From Rubrivivax sp. (GTDB lineage: Bacteria > Pseudomonadota > Gammaproteobacteria > Burkholderiales > Burkholderiaceae_C), in assembly GCA_030653385.1 (NCBI GenBank), contig JAURZM010000070.1, positions 1-64,000 on the forward strand: 64,000 nt of DNA, written 5' to 3'. How positions within the stretch are numbered: the stretch's first letter is position 1; the number at the start of each line of letters is the position of its first letter. Of this stretch, positions 52,019 through 61,078 are shown piece by piece. The translations under genes were made by a program, and so were the position numbers. A model generated the notes under the pieces. It was not told where the DNA came from. It was given only the letters and a program-made list of their open reading frames with translations, and ran no database searches.

Positions 52019-54334
52019 CTAGACGGCCGCCTCACGCGCCACGGGCTGCGCGCTGGGGTGCTGCAGCACATTGCTGGGGCTGCCGTTGGGTGATGAACCC
52101 GGGGGCGGGCCGGGCGGCTTGGCACCGCTCAGCGCTGCCAGCACCTGCATCTTGGGCCCGTCCATCACGACACGTCCGTTGTCCACCACCAGCACGCGGT
52201 TGACCAGGTCCAGCACCGCCGGGCGGTGCGTCACCATCACCAGCGTGCAGTTGCCGCAAGCCTGCTTCAGCTGGCGCAGGAAGGCCACTTCGCTCTGTGC
52301 GTCCATCGAACTCGTGGGCTCGTCCATCAGCAGAATCTGCGGCCGGGTCACCAGGCAGCGCGCCAGTGCCACCAGCTGCCGCTGGCCGCCTGAAAGCAGC
52401 GTGCCGCCCTCACCCACCGGCAGTTCCCAGCCCTGCGGGTGGGTGGACACCAGGCGGTCCAGACCCGTGAGCTGCGCCACCTCACCCAGGCGCGCCGGGT
52501 CGGCCGCCGGGCGGTCCAGCAACACGTTGTCGCGCAGCGTGCCATTGAAGAGGCGCGGGTCCTGCGACACAAAACCCACCCGCGCGCGGTAGTCGGCGGG
52601 GTCGATCTGGCGCAGGTCGATGCCGTCGACTTCGACATGACCTTCGGTCGGTTGGTACAGCCCCGCCAGCAGGCGCAGCACGGTGCTCTTGCCGCTGCCG
52701 ATGCGGCCCAGCATGGCCACGCGTTCACCGGCCGCGATGCGCACGGACACGCCCTTCAGCACCTTCGGCCCGGGCTCGCCAGTACCGCCAGGCGTGGGGT
52801 AGGCAAAACCGGCGTCCACCAGGCCCAGGCGGCCTGTCAGTTCGCGCCGCGGCACGTAGACCTTGCCGGGCTCGCGGTCGGTGGGTTGTTTCATCACGCG
52901 GTCCAGCGCGCGCATGGCCGCTCGTGCGCCCTGGTAACGCGTGGCCAGCTGCACCACGCTGGTCAGCGGCGCCAGCGCACGCATCGCAAACATCACCGAT
53001 CCGATCAGCGCACCGGCGCTGATGACCTTGGCGTCGATCAGGAACACCCCCCACACCAGCATGATCAGCGTCACTGCCTGCTGCGCGATGGCGCTGATGT
53101 TGACCGTCCAGCTGGTGATCTTGCGCGTGCGCAACATGCTGCTGGCGTAGGCCGCGGTGGCTTCTTCGTACTGCCGCAGGAAACGGCCCTGTGCGCCGGC
53201 GGCCTTCAGGTCTTCGATGCCGTCCACCGCTTCGACCAGCACACCGTGCAGGTCGGCGGTCTGCTGCTGGTGCGCCATCGTCGCGCGGCGCAGGCGGCCC
53301 TGGATCAGCGCGGACATCAGCAGCAGCAGCGGTATCGCGATCACCAGCACGAAGCCCAGCGGTCCGCCCACGGCAAACACCATGGCCACGAAGATGATGA
53401 TGAAGGGCAGGTCCGACAACGCGGACAACGACGCCGAAGCGAAAAACTCGCGCACCTGCTCGATCTGCGCCAGGTGGTGCGCGTAGGCGCCGGCCGAGTC
53501 GGGGCGCTCTTCCATGCGCAGCGCCAGCGTCTGGCGAAACAGCATGCTGCCGACGATCAGGTCGGCCTTGCGGCCGGCCATGTCGATCAGGTAGGCACGC
53601 AACTGGCGCGCCATCAGGTCGAAGGCCAGCGCAAAAGCCGCACCCGCCGCCAGCGCCCACAGCGTGACGAAGGCCTTGTGCGGCAGCACCTTGTCGTAGA
53701 TGACCGATGTCACCAGGCCGGTGGCCAGCATCAGCACGTTGCTGAGCAGCGCCGCGATCAGTGCCGACCGGTAATAGGGAATGAAACGCCGCATCGTTCC
53801 CCACAGCCAATGGCTGCCGGGTTCGCGCATCAGTTCGGCGTCGCGCAGCGCGCTGGCGGGCGCGGGCAGGGGAGTGGCCACCAGGGCCAGGCCGGTGTAT
53901 TCGGCCGCCAATTCGGCTTCGGTGGCCTTGCAGGCGTGGTGTTCGCGCCCGGGCATCACGATGTCGTAGCGCAGCGGGTCGTTGACGTCGCGCGCCACCA
54001 CGATGCAGGCGTCGCCTTCTTTCAGCAGCAGCACGGCCGGCAGCAGCAGGTGGTGCAGTTCGCTGATGCGCCGCTGCACCAGGCCGGCGCTGAAGCCGGC
54101 TTCGCGCAACGCACGCAAGGCCTGGTCTGGCCCCAGGCGGCCGGCCACGGGCAAGCCGGCCAGCAGCGACTCGGCCGAGCGCTCGCGGCCATGGTGGCGT
54201 GTGACCCAGCTCAGCGCATGGGCCAGCGCGTCGTTTTCGATGTCCCAAGGCGGTGCTTCCGCAGCGGCCGGCGGTGCCTGCATCGGCGGGGCCTGGGCCT
54301 GGCCTTCCGGGGTTTCGAGCGCGGCTTGGGTCAT
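52019..54334 (-). CDS. Type I secretion ABC transporter/permease (LapB-like)
   Basis: 771 aa. The N-terminal about 170 residues are a C39 peptidase-like domain without the catalytic Cys, as in RTX-protein exporters. It is followed by a six-span ABC membrane domain (about 185-480) and an ATPase with Walker A GRIGSGKST, signature LLSGGQRQLVALAR, Walker B ILLMDEPTSSMD and H-loop THRPA. The architecture matches LapB/HlyB exporters of giant adhesins or RTX proteins. No substrate gene is adjacent. In one operon with a GT41 glycosyltransferase (28 bases upstream) and the HlyD adaptor. Confidence 0.93.
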   Translation of the reverse strand: MTQAALETPEGQAQAPPMQAPPAAAEAPPWDIENDALAHALSWVTRHHGRERSAESLLAGLPVAGRLGPDQALRALREAGFSAGLVQRRISELHHLLLPAVLLLKEGDACIVVARDVNDPLRYDIVMPGREHHACKATEAELAAEYTGLALVATPLPAPASALRDAELMREPGSHWLWGTMRRFIPYYRSALIAALLSNVLMLATGLVTSVIYDKVLPHKAFVTLWALAAGAAFALAFDLMARQLRAYLIDMAGRKADLIVGSMLFRQTLALRMEERPDSAGAYAHHLAQIEQVREFFASASLSALSDLPFIIIFVAMVFAVGGPLGFVLVIAIPLLLLMSALIQGRLRRATMAHQQQTADLHGVLVEAVDGIEDLKAAGAQGRFLRQYEEATAAYASSMLRTRKITSWTVNISAIAQQAVTLIMLVWGVFLIDAKVISAGALIGSVMFAMRALAPLTSVVQLATRYQGARAAMRALDRVMKQPTDREPGKVYVPRRELTGRLGLVDAGFAYPTPGGTGEPGPKVLKGVSVRIAAGERVAMLGRIGSGKSTVLRLLAGLYQPTEGHVEVDGIDLRQIDPADYRARVGFVSQDPRLFNGTLRDNVLLDRPAADPARLGEVAQLTGLDRLVSTHPQGWELPVGEGGTLLSGGQRQLVALARCLVTRPQILLMDEPTSSMDAQSEVAFLRQLKQACGNCTLVMVTHRPAVLDLVNRVLVVDNGRVVMDGPKMQVLAALSGAKPPGPPPGSSPNGSPSNVLQHPSAQPVAREAAV

Positions 54335-54363
54335 GTGTCGGTGAAGGTGCGCAGGTGGCCGCT

Positions 54364-56268
54364 TCAGGCCACCGGCGCCGGCCTGGCAGCCAGCGCCAGC
54401 GTCTCGAACTGCGCTTCGATGTCACGCACGATCTGCGGCAGGTCGAACAGCGGCGAGCTGCGGCCATGTTCGGCCAGATAACGTTTGTATGAAGCTACCC
54501 GTGCCGGTTGTCGGCCCAGCGTGATGGCCAGCTTTTCGTAGTCGGCCAGGTTGTCGGTCACCAGGTCGGGCAGGCCCACCGCACCCAGCAGACTGCCGGC
54601 CATGCGGCTGATGTAGGTGCGGCCGGCGCGGGTGACGATGGGCGTGCCCATCCACAGCGCGTCGCTGGCGGTGGTGCCGGCGTTGAACGGGAAGGTGTCC
54701 AGCATCAGGTCGGCCAGCGTGAAGCGCGCCAGGTACTCGGCCGGCGACACCCGCGGCGCGAACACCAGCCGTTCGCGGGCCACGCCGTGTGCGTCGGCCT
54801 GCCGCAGCATGTTTTCGCGTGCGGTGTCGTTGTCGGCCAGCAGCCACAACACGCTGTTCGGCACCGCAGCCACGATGCGCATCCAGGCCCCGAACATCTC
54901 GGCCGTGAACTTGTGGTTGTTGTTGAAGCTGCAGAAGACAAAGGCGTCTTCGGGCAGGCCGTAACGCTGGCGGTGGCTCTTCGGGTCGGACAGCGGCGCC
55001 ACTTCGCGCTGGCGGTCGCTGACCTGGTAGCAATGCGGCAGGTAGATCGGCTTTTCGGTGCAGTAGGGCAGCAGCGCGGGCGGCATCACGAAGCGGTCGG
55101 CAATCATCCAGTCGATGCCCGGCACCGCCGACGTGCCCGGCAAGCCCAGGTAGCTGACCTGCACCGGCGCCGGCCGCTGCACCAGGATGCCGGGGCGCGC
55201 GCCGCTGGTCAGGCCCTGCAGGTCCACCAGCACGTCGATGCCGGCCTGTGCAATGAGTTTGGCCGCGGTGGTGTCGTCGACACCGCCCAGCCGCACCAGG
55301 TGGTCCAGCGCATGCAGGATGCGCTGACGCTGTTTCTGGAACACCGGCTGCGGCGAGTCGGGTGTCCAGCAGAAGCCCCAGATCTCGAAGCGGCTGCGGT
55401 CGTGCAGTTCGAAGAGTTCGGGTGTCAGCAGGCCGACGGCGTGCATGTGCAGGTCACCCGACAGGTAGCCCACGCGGATGCGGCCGCTGCGCGGTCCGTC
55501 GGTGGGTGCCACCTGGGTGTGCAGCGCGAGTGCCGGCGCGCGCGGCACCTTCTCGTTCACGAAACGCTGCGCCGACAAGAGCTGCAGCGCGGGGTCGTCG
55601 GACAGGCCCATCATCGCCAGCAGCGAGGTGCCGGTCAGGAACTGGTTGGGCGTGACCTCGCCCACCGTCAGGTCGTGGGGCCAGGCGCACTGTTTCTGAC
55701 GGATGTGCACGTAGTGCTGGATGACGTCGAGCTGGTGCGCCTTCAGCTCCAGGCTGCGGCGCATCAGGGCTTCGGCCTCGGGGTAGCGGCGTTGCATCTC
55801 CAGCAAACGGGCGCTGTTGTTCAGCGCATGCAGGCGCAGGTCGACGGTGGCCGGTGGATCGGCTTCGAAGACAGCGCGCCACTGGGCCAGCGCGCCTTCG
55901 ATGTCGCCACGGCGTTCCAAGAGATGGCCCAGGTTCAGTTGCGCCGGCACAAAACCCGGCTGGTGCGCCAGGCCCTGTTGGTAAGCCGCTTCGGCCGCTT
56001 CTGCGCGGCCAGCAGCCGACAACAGCGTGCCCCAGTTGAAACAGGCCACGTGGCGCAAGGGCGAGGTGCTGTGTGTCAGCCAGGTTTCGTAGAGCAGCGC
56101 CGCGGCTTCTGCCTGGCCAGCGTGTTGCAGCGCCTGTGCGGCATCCATGAGTTCCTGCAGACTCATCTTTCCGCTGCGCGCAGCAGCCAGCGGTGCCACG
56201 GCTTGTGACACGGCGGCAGACACGCCAGCGGGCGCGGCAGGGGCCACGGCGGCAACGGCAAGATTCAT
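54364..56268 (-). CDS. TPR / O-GlcNAc transferase-like glycosyltransferase (GT41)
   Basis: 634 aa behind GGAGGAGC. TPR repeats (about 35-190, including FNWGTLLSAAGRAEAAEAAY, FVPAQLNLGHLLERRGD), then the SPINDLY/OGT-type catalytic region (about 260-620): RVGYLSGDLHMHAVGLL, DVLVDLQGLTSGARPGI, QVSYLGLPGTSAVPGIDW and LADLMLDTFPFNAGTTASDALWMGTP. GT41 proteins add sugars to Ser/Thr; bacterial ones often sit with adhesin secretion loci. Its position as first gene of the secretion operon suggests the exported protein is glycosylated in the cytoplasm before secretion. Confidence 0.9.
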   Translation of the reverse strand: MNLAVAAVAPAAPAGVSAAVSQAVAPLAAARSGKMSLQELMDAAQALQHAGQAEAAALLYETWLTHSTSPLRHVACFNWGTLLSAAGRAEAAEAAYQQGLAHQPGFVPAQLNLGHLLERRGDIEGALAQWRAVFEADPPATVDLRLHALNNSARLLEMQRRYPEAEALMRRSLELKAHQLDVIQHYVHIRQKQCAWPHDLTVGEVTPNQFLTGTSLLAMMGLSDDPALQLLSAQRFVNEKVPRAPALALHTQVAPTDGPRSGRIRVGYLSGDLHMHAVGLLTPELFELHDRSRFEIWGFCWTPDSPQPVFQKQRQRILHALDHLVRLGGVDDTTAAKLIAQAGIDVLVDLQGLTSGARPGILVQRPAPVQVSYLGLPGTSAVPGIDWMIADRFVMPPALLPYCTEKPIYLPHCYQVSDRQREVAPLSDPKSHRQRYGLPEDAFVFCSFNNNHKFTAEMFGAWMRIVAAVPNSVLWLLADNDTARENMLRQADAHGVARERLVFAPRVSPAEYLARFTLADLMLDTFPFNAGTTASDALWMGTPIVTRAGRTYISRMAGSLLGAVGLPDLVTDNLADYEKLAITLGRQPARVASYKRYLAEHGRSSPLFDLPQIVRDIEAQFETLALAARPAPVA

Positions 56269-56491
56269 CCGGCTCCTCCAGGATGCAGATGAACAGGATG
56301 CTAGGGAGCGCCGTCGCCCGCCGGGCCGGCAAAAGCAGGGTGTTGGGCGCCCTGTTCCCAGCCCCCCTGCACCCAGCCCGGTGGCCAGCGAACCGTTGGC
56401 GGTGGCGGAAGGGGCCTCCAGCGGCCCCGCACGTCGGCCCGGCGCCGCCCACGCTGATACGCTCGGCGACCCGCATCTGCGTCACGACCCC

Positions 56492-57730
56492 TTGAGCACC
56501 GCACCAGACAACAGCCCCCGCCCACCCATCCGCCCGATCGCGGTCGCACTGGCCGGCTTGCTGTCGCTGGCCGTGGCCATGGGCATCGGCCGTTTTGCCT
56601 TCACGCCGCTGCTGCCGATGATGCTGAATGACGGCGTTGTCGATCTGCCGGCGGCCAGCTGGTTGGCCACTGCCAATTACTTCGGCTACTGGCTGGGTGC
56701 GATGGTCTGCGCACTGCTGCCTTGGCTGTTGAAGCGCTGGCGCCGGCAGCCACTGGTGCACACCCAGGTGGTTCGGATCGGCCTGGTGGCCACGGCGCTG
56801 CTGACGCTGGCCATGGCCGTGCACCTGGCGGCGCTGTGGCCGCTGTGGCGATTTCTGGCCGGCGTGGTCAGCGCCTTCGTGTTTGTCTTCACCTCGGGCT
56901 GGTGCCTGGCGCGGCTGACCGCGCTGGGCGCGCCCGCGATGGCCGGCATCATCTATGTCGGCCCGGGGCTGGGCATCACCGTCAGCGGCCTGGCGGCCAG
57001 CGCAATGGTGGCCGGTGGCTGGTCCGCGGCCACTGGCTGGGCCGTGTTTGGCGTGCTGGCCGCCGCGCTCACGGCGCTGGCCTGGCCGCACCTGCGTGGC
57101 GCCGTGGCCACCCAGGCAGCCAGCGGCGGGACGGCGCTGTCGGCACCCGGCGCCGCGCTGTGGCTGTTTGCGCTGGCCTACGGTCTGGCGGGTTTTGGCT
57201 ACATCGTCACCGCCACCTTCCTGCCAGTGATTGCCCGCCAGGCGCTGCCCGGGTCGGTGTGGCTGGACCTGTTCTGGCCCATGTTCGGCCTGGGCGTGGC
57301 CGCGGGCGCCTTGCTGACCGTGCGCCTGCCGGTGCGCTGGGACCGCCGTCACCTGCTGGTGGCCAGCTACACCCTGCAGGCCCTCGGTGTGCTGCTGACC
57401 GTGTGGCTGCCCAGCCTGCTGGGCTTTGCACTGGGCAGCTTGCTGCTGGGCCTGCCCTTCACCGCCATCACGCTCTTTGCGATGCAAGAGGCCCGCCGGC
57501 TGCGCCCGCACGATGCGTCGGCCTTCATCGGCCTGCTGACCGCGGCCTATGGCCTGGGTCAGATCGTGGGCCCGCCGATGGTGGCCTGGCTGCTGCAGGG
57601 CAGCGCCAGCCCGGCCCGCGGTTTTGCGCTGTCGCTGCAGGTGGCTGCGGCAGGGCTGGCGGCAGGTGCGGCGATCTATGCTTGGCTGGCACGGCGCCAC
57701 CCCCTGCGCCCGGTGCCGGCCGGTCACTGA
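56492..57730 (+). CDS. MFS transporter, YbfB/YjiJ-like
   Basis: 412 aa if TTG 56492 is the start. The frame is open upstream to 56147, antisense over the glycosyltransferase start, but that part is not MFS-like and no good ribosome site was found. Twelve hydrophobic spans. The first begins IAVALAGLLSLAVAMGIGRF with the FTPLLPMM pattern of the YbfB/YjiJ family, and LLKRWRRQPLV stands for the loop 2-3 basic motif. Substrate unknown. Followed by ylqF after 64 bases. Confidence 0.85.
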   Translation: MSTAPDNSPRPPIRPIAVALAGLLSLAVAMGIGRFAFTPLLPMMLNDGVVDLPAASWLATANYFGYWLGAMVCALLPWLLKRWRRQPLVHTQVVRIGLVATALLTLAMAVHLAALWPLWRFLAGVVSAFVFVFTSGWCLARLTALGAPAMAGIIYVGPGLGITVSGLAASAMVAGGWSAATGWAVFGVLAAALTALAWPHLRGAVATQAASGGTALSAPGAALWLFALAYGLAGFGYIVTATFLPVIARQALPGSVWLDLFWPMFGLGVAAGALLTVRLPVRWDRRHLLVASYTLQALGVLLTVWLPSLLGFALGSLLLGLPFTAITLFAMQEARRLRPHDASAFIGLLTAAYGLGQIVGPPMVAWLLQGSASPARGFALSLQVAAAGLAAGAAIYAWLARRHPLRPVPAGH

Positions 57731-57794
57731 CCTGACCAACCCTTTCACACACTTTCAGCCCGCCAGAAGCGGGCTGCCGAAGAAAGCCCCACTC

Positions 57795-58739
57795 ATGGCC
57801 ATCCAGTGGTTTCCGGGTCACATGAACACAACGAAGAAGGCCATTGCCAAACGGCTGCCTGACATCGACGTGATCATTGAATTGCTGGACGCACGCCTGC
57901 CAGGCTCCAGCACCAACCCGCTGCTGACCGAGTTGGCCGACGCGGCCGGCGGCAAGCCCACCCTGAAGGTCTTGAACAAGCAGGACCTGGCCGAGCCCGA
58001 GCACACCGAACACTGGCTGGTGCACTTCAATGCCCAGCCCGCCACGCGCGCGCTGGCGCTGGACGCCCATGCCACTGCACCCGCGCGTCAGCTGGTGGCC
58101 GCGTGCCGCGCACTGGCGCCCTTGCGCGGCGGCATGGTCAAGCCGATGCGCGTGCTGATCTGCGGCATCCCGAACGTCGGCAAGTCCACGCTCATCAACA
58201 CGCTGGTGGGCCAGCGCAAGGCCAAAACCGGCGACGAGGCGGGCATCACCAAGCTCGAACAGCGCATCGCGCTGGCACCCGACTTCGACCTCTTCGACAC
58301 CCCCGGCATGTTGTGGCCAAGGCTGACCATCGAAGAGAGCGGTTACCACCTGGCCGCCAGTGGCGCCATCGGCCGCAATGCCTACGACGAAGAAGATGTG
58401 GCACTGGCGCTGCTGGCCCGGGTGCGCCAGCGCCATGGCGACCGCCTGGCTGCGCGCTACAAGCTGGCCGACATCCGTGGCCTCAGCGACGAAGCCCTGC
58501 TGGCCGAAGTGGGCCGCAAGCGCGGTGGCCTGCGTGCCGGCGGCCAGGTGCAGATGCAGAAGGCTGCCGAAGCCGCGCTCAACGACTTCCGTGCCGGCAG
58601 TTGGGGCCGCCTGACGCTGGAGACACCCGAGGAATTCCTGCAATGGCAGGCGGCCGGGCGGGCAAAGGAAGCCGAACGCAAGGCGCGGGCGCTGGCCCGT
58701 GAGCGCAAACCGCCGCAGCGCGGGTCAGCGGTGGACTGA
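57795..58739 (+). CDS. ylqF: Ribosome biogenesis GTPase YlqF/RbgA
   Basis: 314 aa from ATG 57795. Circularly permuted GTPase: the G4 motif NKQD comes first (about residue 57), then G1 GIPNVGKSTLIN (about 122) and G3 DTPGML (about 170). N-terminal IQWFPGHMNTTKKAI is the family signature. It acts in late assembly of the 50S subunit. The C-terminal tail is charged. Tail-to-tail with the chemoreceptor gene. Confidence 0.95.
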   Translation: MAIQWFPGHMNTTKKAIAKRLPDIDVIIELLDARLPGSSTNPLLTELADAAGGKPTLKVLNKQDLAEPEHTEHWLVHFNAQPATRALALDAHATAPARQLVAACRALAPLRGGMVKPMRVLICGIPNVGKSTLINTLVGQRKAKTGDEAGITKLEQRIALAPDFDLFDTPGMLWPRLTIEESGYHLAASGAIGRNAYDEEDVALALLARVRQRHGDRLAARYKLADIRGLSDEALLAEVGRKRGGLRAGGQVQMQKAAEAALNDFRAGSWGRLTLETPEEFLQWQAAGRAKEAERKARALARERKPPQRGSAVD

Positions 58740-58755
58740 CCGCGCCTGGCGCGCT

Positions 58756-60333
58756 TCAGGCCAGCCGGAACACCGCCACCGCCTGCACCAGCTGATTGGC
58801 CTGCTGCCGCAGGCTGTCGGCTGCAGCGGCGCTTTCTTCCACCAGCGCGGCGTTCTGCTGCGTGGCCTGGTCCATCTGCGACACGGCGTTGCACACCTGC
58901 GTCACACCCGAGCTTTGTTCGACGCTGGCCGAGCTGATCTCGCTCACGATGTCGCTGACGCGGCCGATGGCGGCCACGATCTCTGCCATCGTGTGGCCCG
59001 CCTGGTCCACCAGCGTGGTGCCCTGCTCCACCCTTTCGACGCTGGCGCTGATGAGGGTCTTGATCTCTCGCGCTGCCGCTGCGCTGCGCTGCGCCAGGCT
59101 GCGCACTTCGCTGGCCACCACCGCAAAACCGCGGCCCTGTTCCCCGGCGCGTGCAGCTTCGACCGCCGCGTTCAACGCCAGGATGTTGGTCTGGAAGGCG
59201 ATGCCGTCGATGACGCTGATGATGTCGGCAATCTTGCGGCTGCTGTCGTTGATGCCCTTCATGGTTTGCACCACCTGGCCCACGACGTTGCCACCCTTGC
59301 TGGCCACGCTGGCCGCACCTTGTGCCAGCTGGTTGGCCTGACGTGCGTTGTCGGCGTTGTTGCGCACCGTGGTGCCCAGCTGGTCCATCGTGGCCGCGGT
59401 TTCCTGCAGCGCACTGGCCTGCTGCTCGGTGCGGCCCGACAGATCCTGGTTGCCGTCGGCAATCTGTGAACTGGCGGTGGCCACGCTTTCGGAACCTTCG
59501 CGCACCTGGCGCACAGCGTCGGCCAGGCCGGTCTGCATGGCCAGCAGGCTGGCCATCAGGCTGGTCGTGTCACCCGGCTTGACAAGGATGGTCGAACTCA
59601 GGTCGCCGGCAGCCACGGCACGTGCCAGGGCCACGGCCGTGTGCGGTTCGCCGCCCAGCTGGCCGACGATGCCGCGTGTCAGCAGCACGGCCATGGCCGT
59701 GCCCACCAGCAGTGCCGTCACCAACAAGCCGCCCACCGCCAGCTTGGCCTGGTCGTAGGACGCCTTGGCGGCGTTGGCAGCGGCATGGCCGCTCTGGAAG
59801 TTGAACTCGGCAATCTTCGTCAAGGCGCCCAGCAGTTCGTCGTAGGCCATGGACGCGGCGCCGTCGCTGATGTCGGCGGCATCGGCCTGCTTCTTGTCCC
59901 GGCCCAACGCCACCACCTGCTGGCTGAACTTCTGGTACTCGGCCCAGGCCTTGTCGACCGCGCCCAACATCTTCGTGTCCTCTTCGCCGTCGACGATGGC
60001 GCGGTATGCGGCCAGCGCCCTGGTGACCGCCTTGAGCGATTCGCCGATCTTTTCTTCGTATTCCGAGTGGTAGCTGCGGTCGTCGGTGCGGGAGTGCTTG
60101 ACTTCCATCTCTCGCATCTCGATCGCCGACAGCCGGGTCTTGGCCAGGTGATCCACCCCCGCCAGCCACTTTTCGGCCAGCACACGGGCCTGATCGTGGA
60201 CCTGGGCCTGAGCCACCAGAGAAACAGCGCCCAGCAGACCCGTCAGCACCAGCACCAGTGCAAAGCCTGCACCGAGCTGGCGTCCCACGCCCATGCGGGC
60301 CAACACACCCAGCCAATTGTGTAGTTTTTTCAT
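58756..60333 (-). CDS. Methyl-accepting chemotaxis protein (4HB type)
   Basis: 525 aa, AAAGG upstream. First span about 20-42, a four-helix-bundle periplasmic domain (43-190), second span (about 200-220), HAMP (220-275), and the signalling domain with the hairpin tip EIKTL... preceded by [41 protein letters not shown], split here as [20 protein letters not shown] plus [20 protein letters not shown]. Glu/Gln-rich methylation segments flank it. No CheB/CheR-tethering pentapeptide is seen at the end (VAVFRLA). Second gene after the Cache-like protein, with which it probably works. Confidence 0.95.
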   Translation of the reverse strand: MKKLHNWLGVLARMGVGRQLGAGFALVLVLTGLLGAVSLVAQAQVHDQARVLAEKWLAGVDHLAKTRLSAIEMREMEVKHSRTDDRSYHSEYEEKIGESLKAVTRALAAYRAIVDGEEDTKMLGAVDKAWAEYQKFSQQVVALGRDKKQADAADISDGAASMAYDELLGALTKIAEFNFQSGHAAANAAKASYDQAKLAVGGLLVTALLVGTAMAVLLTRGIVGQLGGEPHTAVALARAVAAGDLSSTILVKPGDTTSLMASLLAMQTGLADAVRQVREGSESVATASSQIADGNQDLSGRTEQQASALQETAATMDQLGTTVRNNADNARQANQLAQGAASVASKGGNVVGQVVQTMKGINDSSRKIADIISVIDGIAFQTNILALNAAVEAARAGEQGRGFAVVASEVRSLAQRSAAAAREIKTLISASVERVEQGTTLVDQAGHTMAEIVAAIGRVSDIVSEISSASVEQSSGVTQVCNAVSQMDQATQQNAALVEESAAAADSLRQQANQLVQAVAVFRLA

Positions 60334-60420
60334 CTTCGGACCTTTCGGAAATCAGCCGGGCAACCGTGGGCTGCCTGCAAGTTCAGGCGCCGGCACACAG
60401 GTGCGCCAGCGCGGCGGGGC

Positions 60421-60912
60421 TCACTTCTTGTGGCCGATGTAGCTGACGCCGATGATCTTGCCGCCGCCGTCCTTGATCGGGTTGTAGCAAGCATCGAAAG
60501 CGGTGCCCAGCACGTCGATCGGCCCGCAGAACTGCTGGCCACTGCTTACCGCGGCATAGGCGGCGTTGCGTGCCAGCTGGGTACCGATGCCGCGCTTGCC
60601 CTCGGGTGTGAGCACGTTGGTGCTGACCCGCACGAACTCGTCGCCGTCCTTGACGAAGATGGTGGCCGTGGCCTGGTGGGCCTTGCGCACGGCGTCGACA
60701 ACGTCGTAGTTGTTGTTGATCTTGCGGTCGCCGAAGTAGATGGCGGGCACGGTCTTGCCGGCCACGGCTTCGGTGCCATCGATCTTGGCAGCGCCGATCT
60801 TGGTCAGGCGTGCGTCAAGGTCGGCGATGGTGGCCTTCGGGTCGTAGGCGTGGGCCGAGCCCACAGCAGCCAGCAGGGCCACGACGGTGCAAACGCGCAG
60901 GGTGTTCTTCAT
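60421..60912 (-). CDS. Exported single Cache-like domain protein
   Basis: 163 aa from ATG 60912. Signal peptide 1-22 (ending GSAHA), then a Cache domain of the Cache_3/Cache_2 sort: TVPAIYFGDRKINNNYDVVDAVRK, ATIFVKDGDEFVRVSTNVLTPEGKRGIGTQL and FDACYNPIKDGGGKIIGVSYIG. This fold usually forms the ligand pocket of chemoreceptors; here it is free in the periplasm. With the chemoreceptor gene 87 bases downstream, it may present a ligand to it. Two cysteines (QQFCGP, DACYNP) could form a disulphide. Confidence 0.88.
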   Translation of the reverse strand: MKNTLRVCTVVALLAAVGSAHAYDPKATIADLDARLTKIGAAKIDGTEAVAGKTVPAIYFGDRKINNNYDVVDAVRKAHQATATIFVKDGDEFVRVSTNVLTPEGKRGIGTQLARNAAYAAVSSGQQFCGPIDVLGTAFDACYNPIKDGGGKIIGVSYIGHKK

Positions 60913-60978
60913 GAGTGGATCTTTCGTGTCGTGCAATGTGTTGCGGGACGGCCGCCCACAACGGGCAAGCCTGAAGGC

Positions 60979-61005
60979 GTTTCGGCAGTTTCACGGGCGG
61001 CTTGA
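60979..61005 (-). promoter_or_regulatory. Sigma-28 (FliA)-like promoter for the Cache/MCP pair
   Basis: On the minus strand TCAAGCCG (61005-60998), 11 bases, then GCCGAAAC (60986-60979). This fits the flagellar sigma-28 form TAAAGTTT-N11-GCCGATAA at the core positions, including exact spacing and the GCCGA block. It lies about 60-65 bases before the Cache-like start codon. Chemoreceptor genes are common FliA targets, which supports the call; it is based on one sequence match only. Confidence 0.5.
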
Positions 61006-61078
61006 GACCCATTGGGCCGAAAAGGGCGGACAAGTGGGCGTTATCTCGTGCGACGCACCCAACGCGGGCGCTTGCGCC

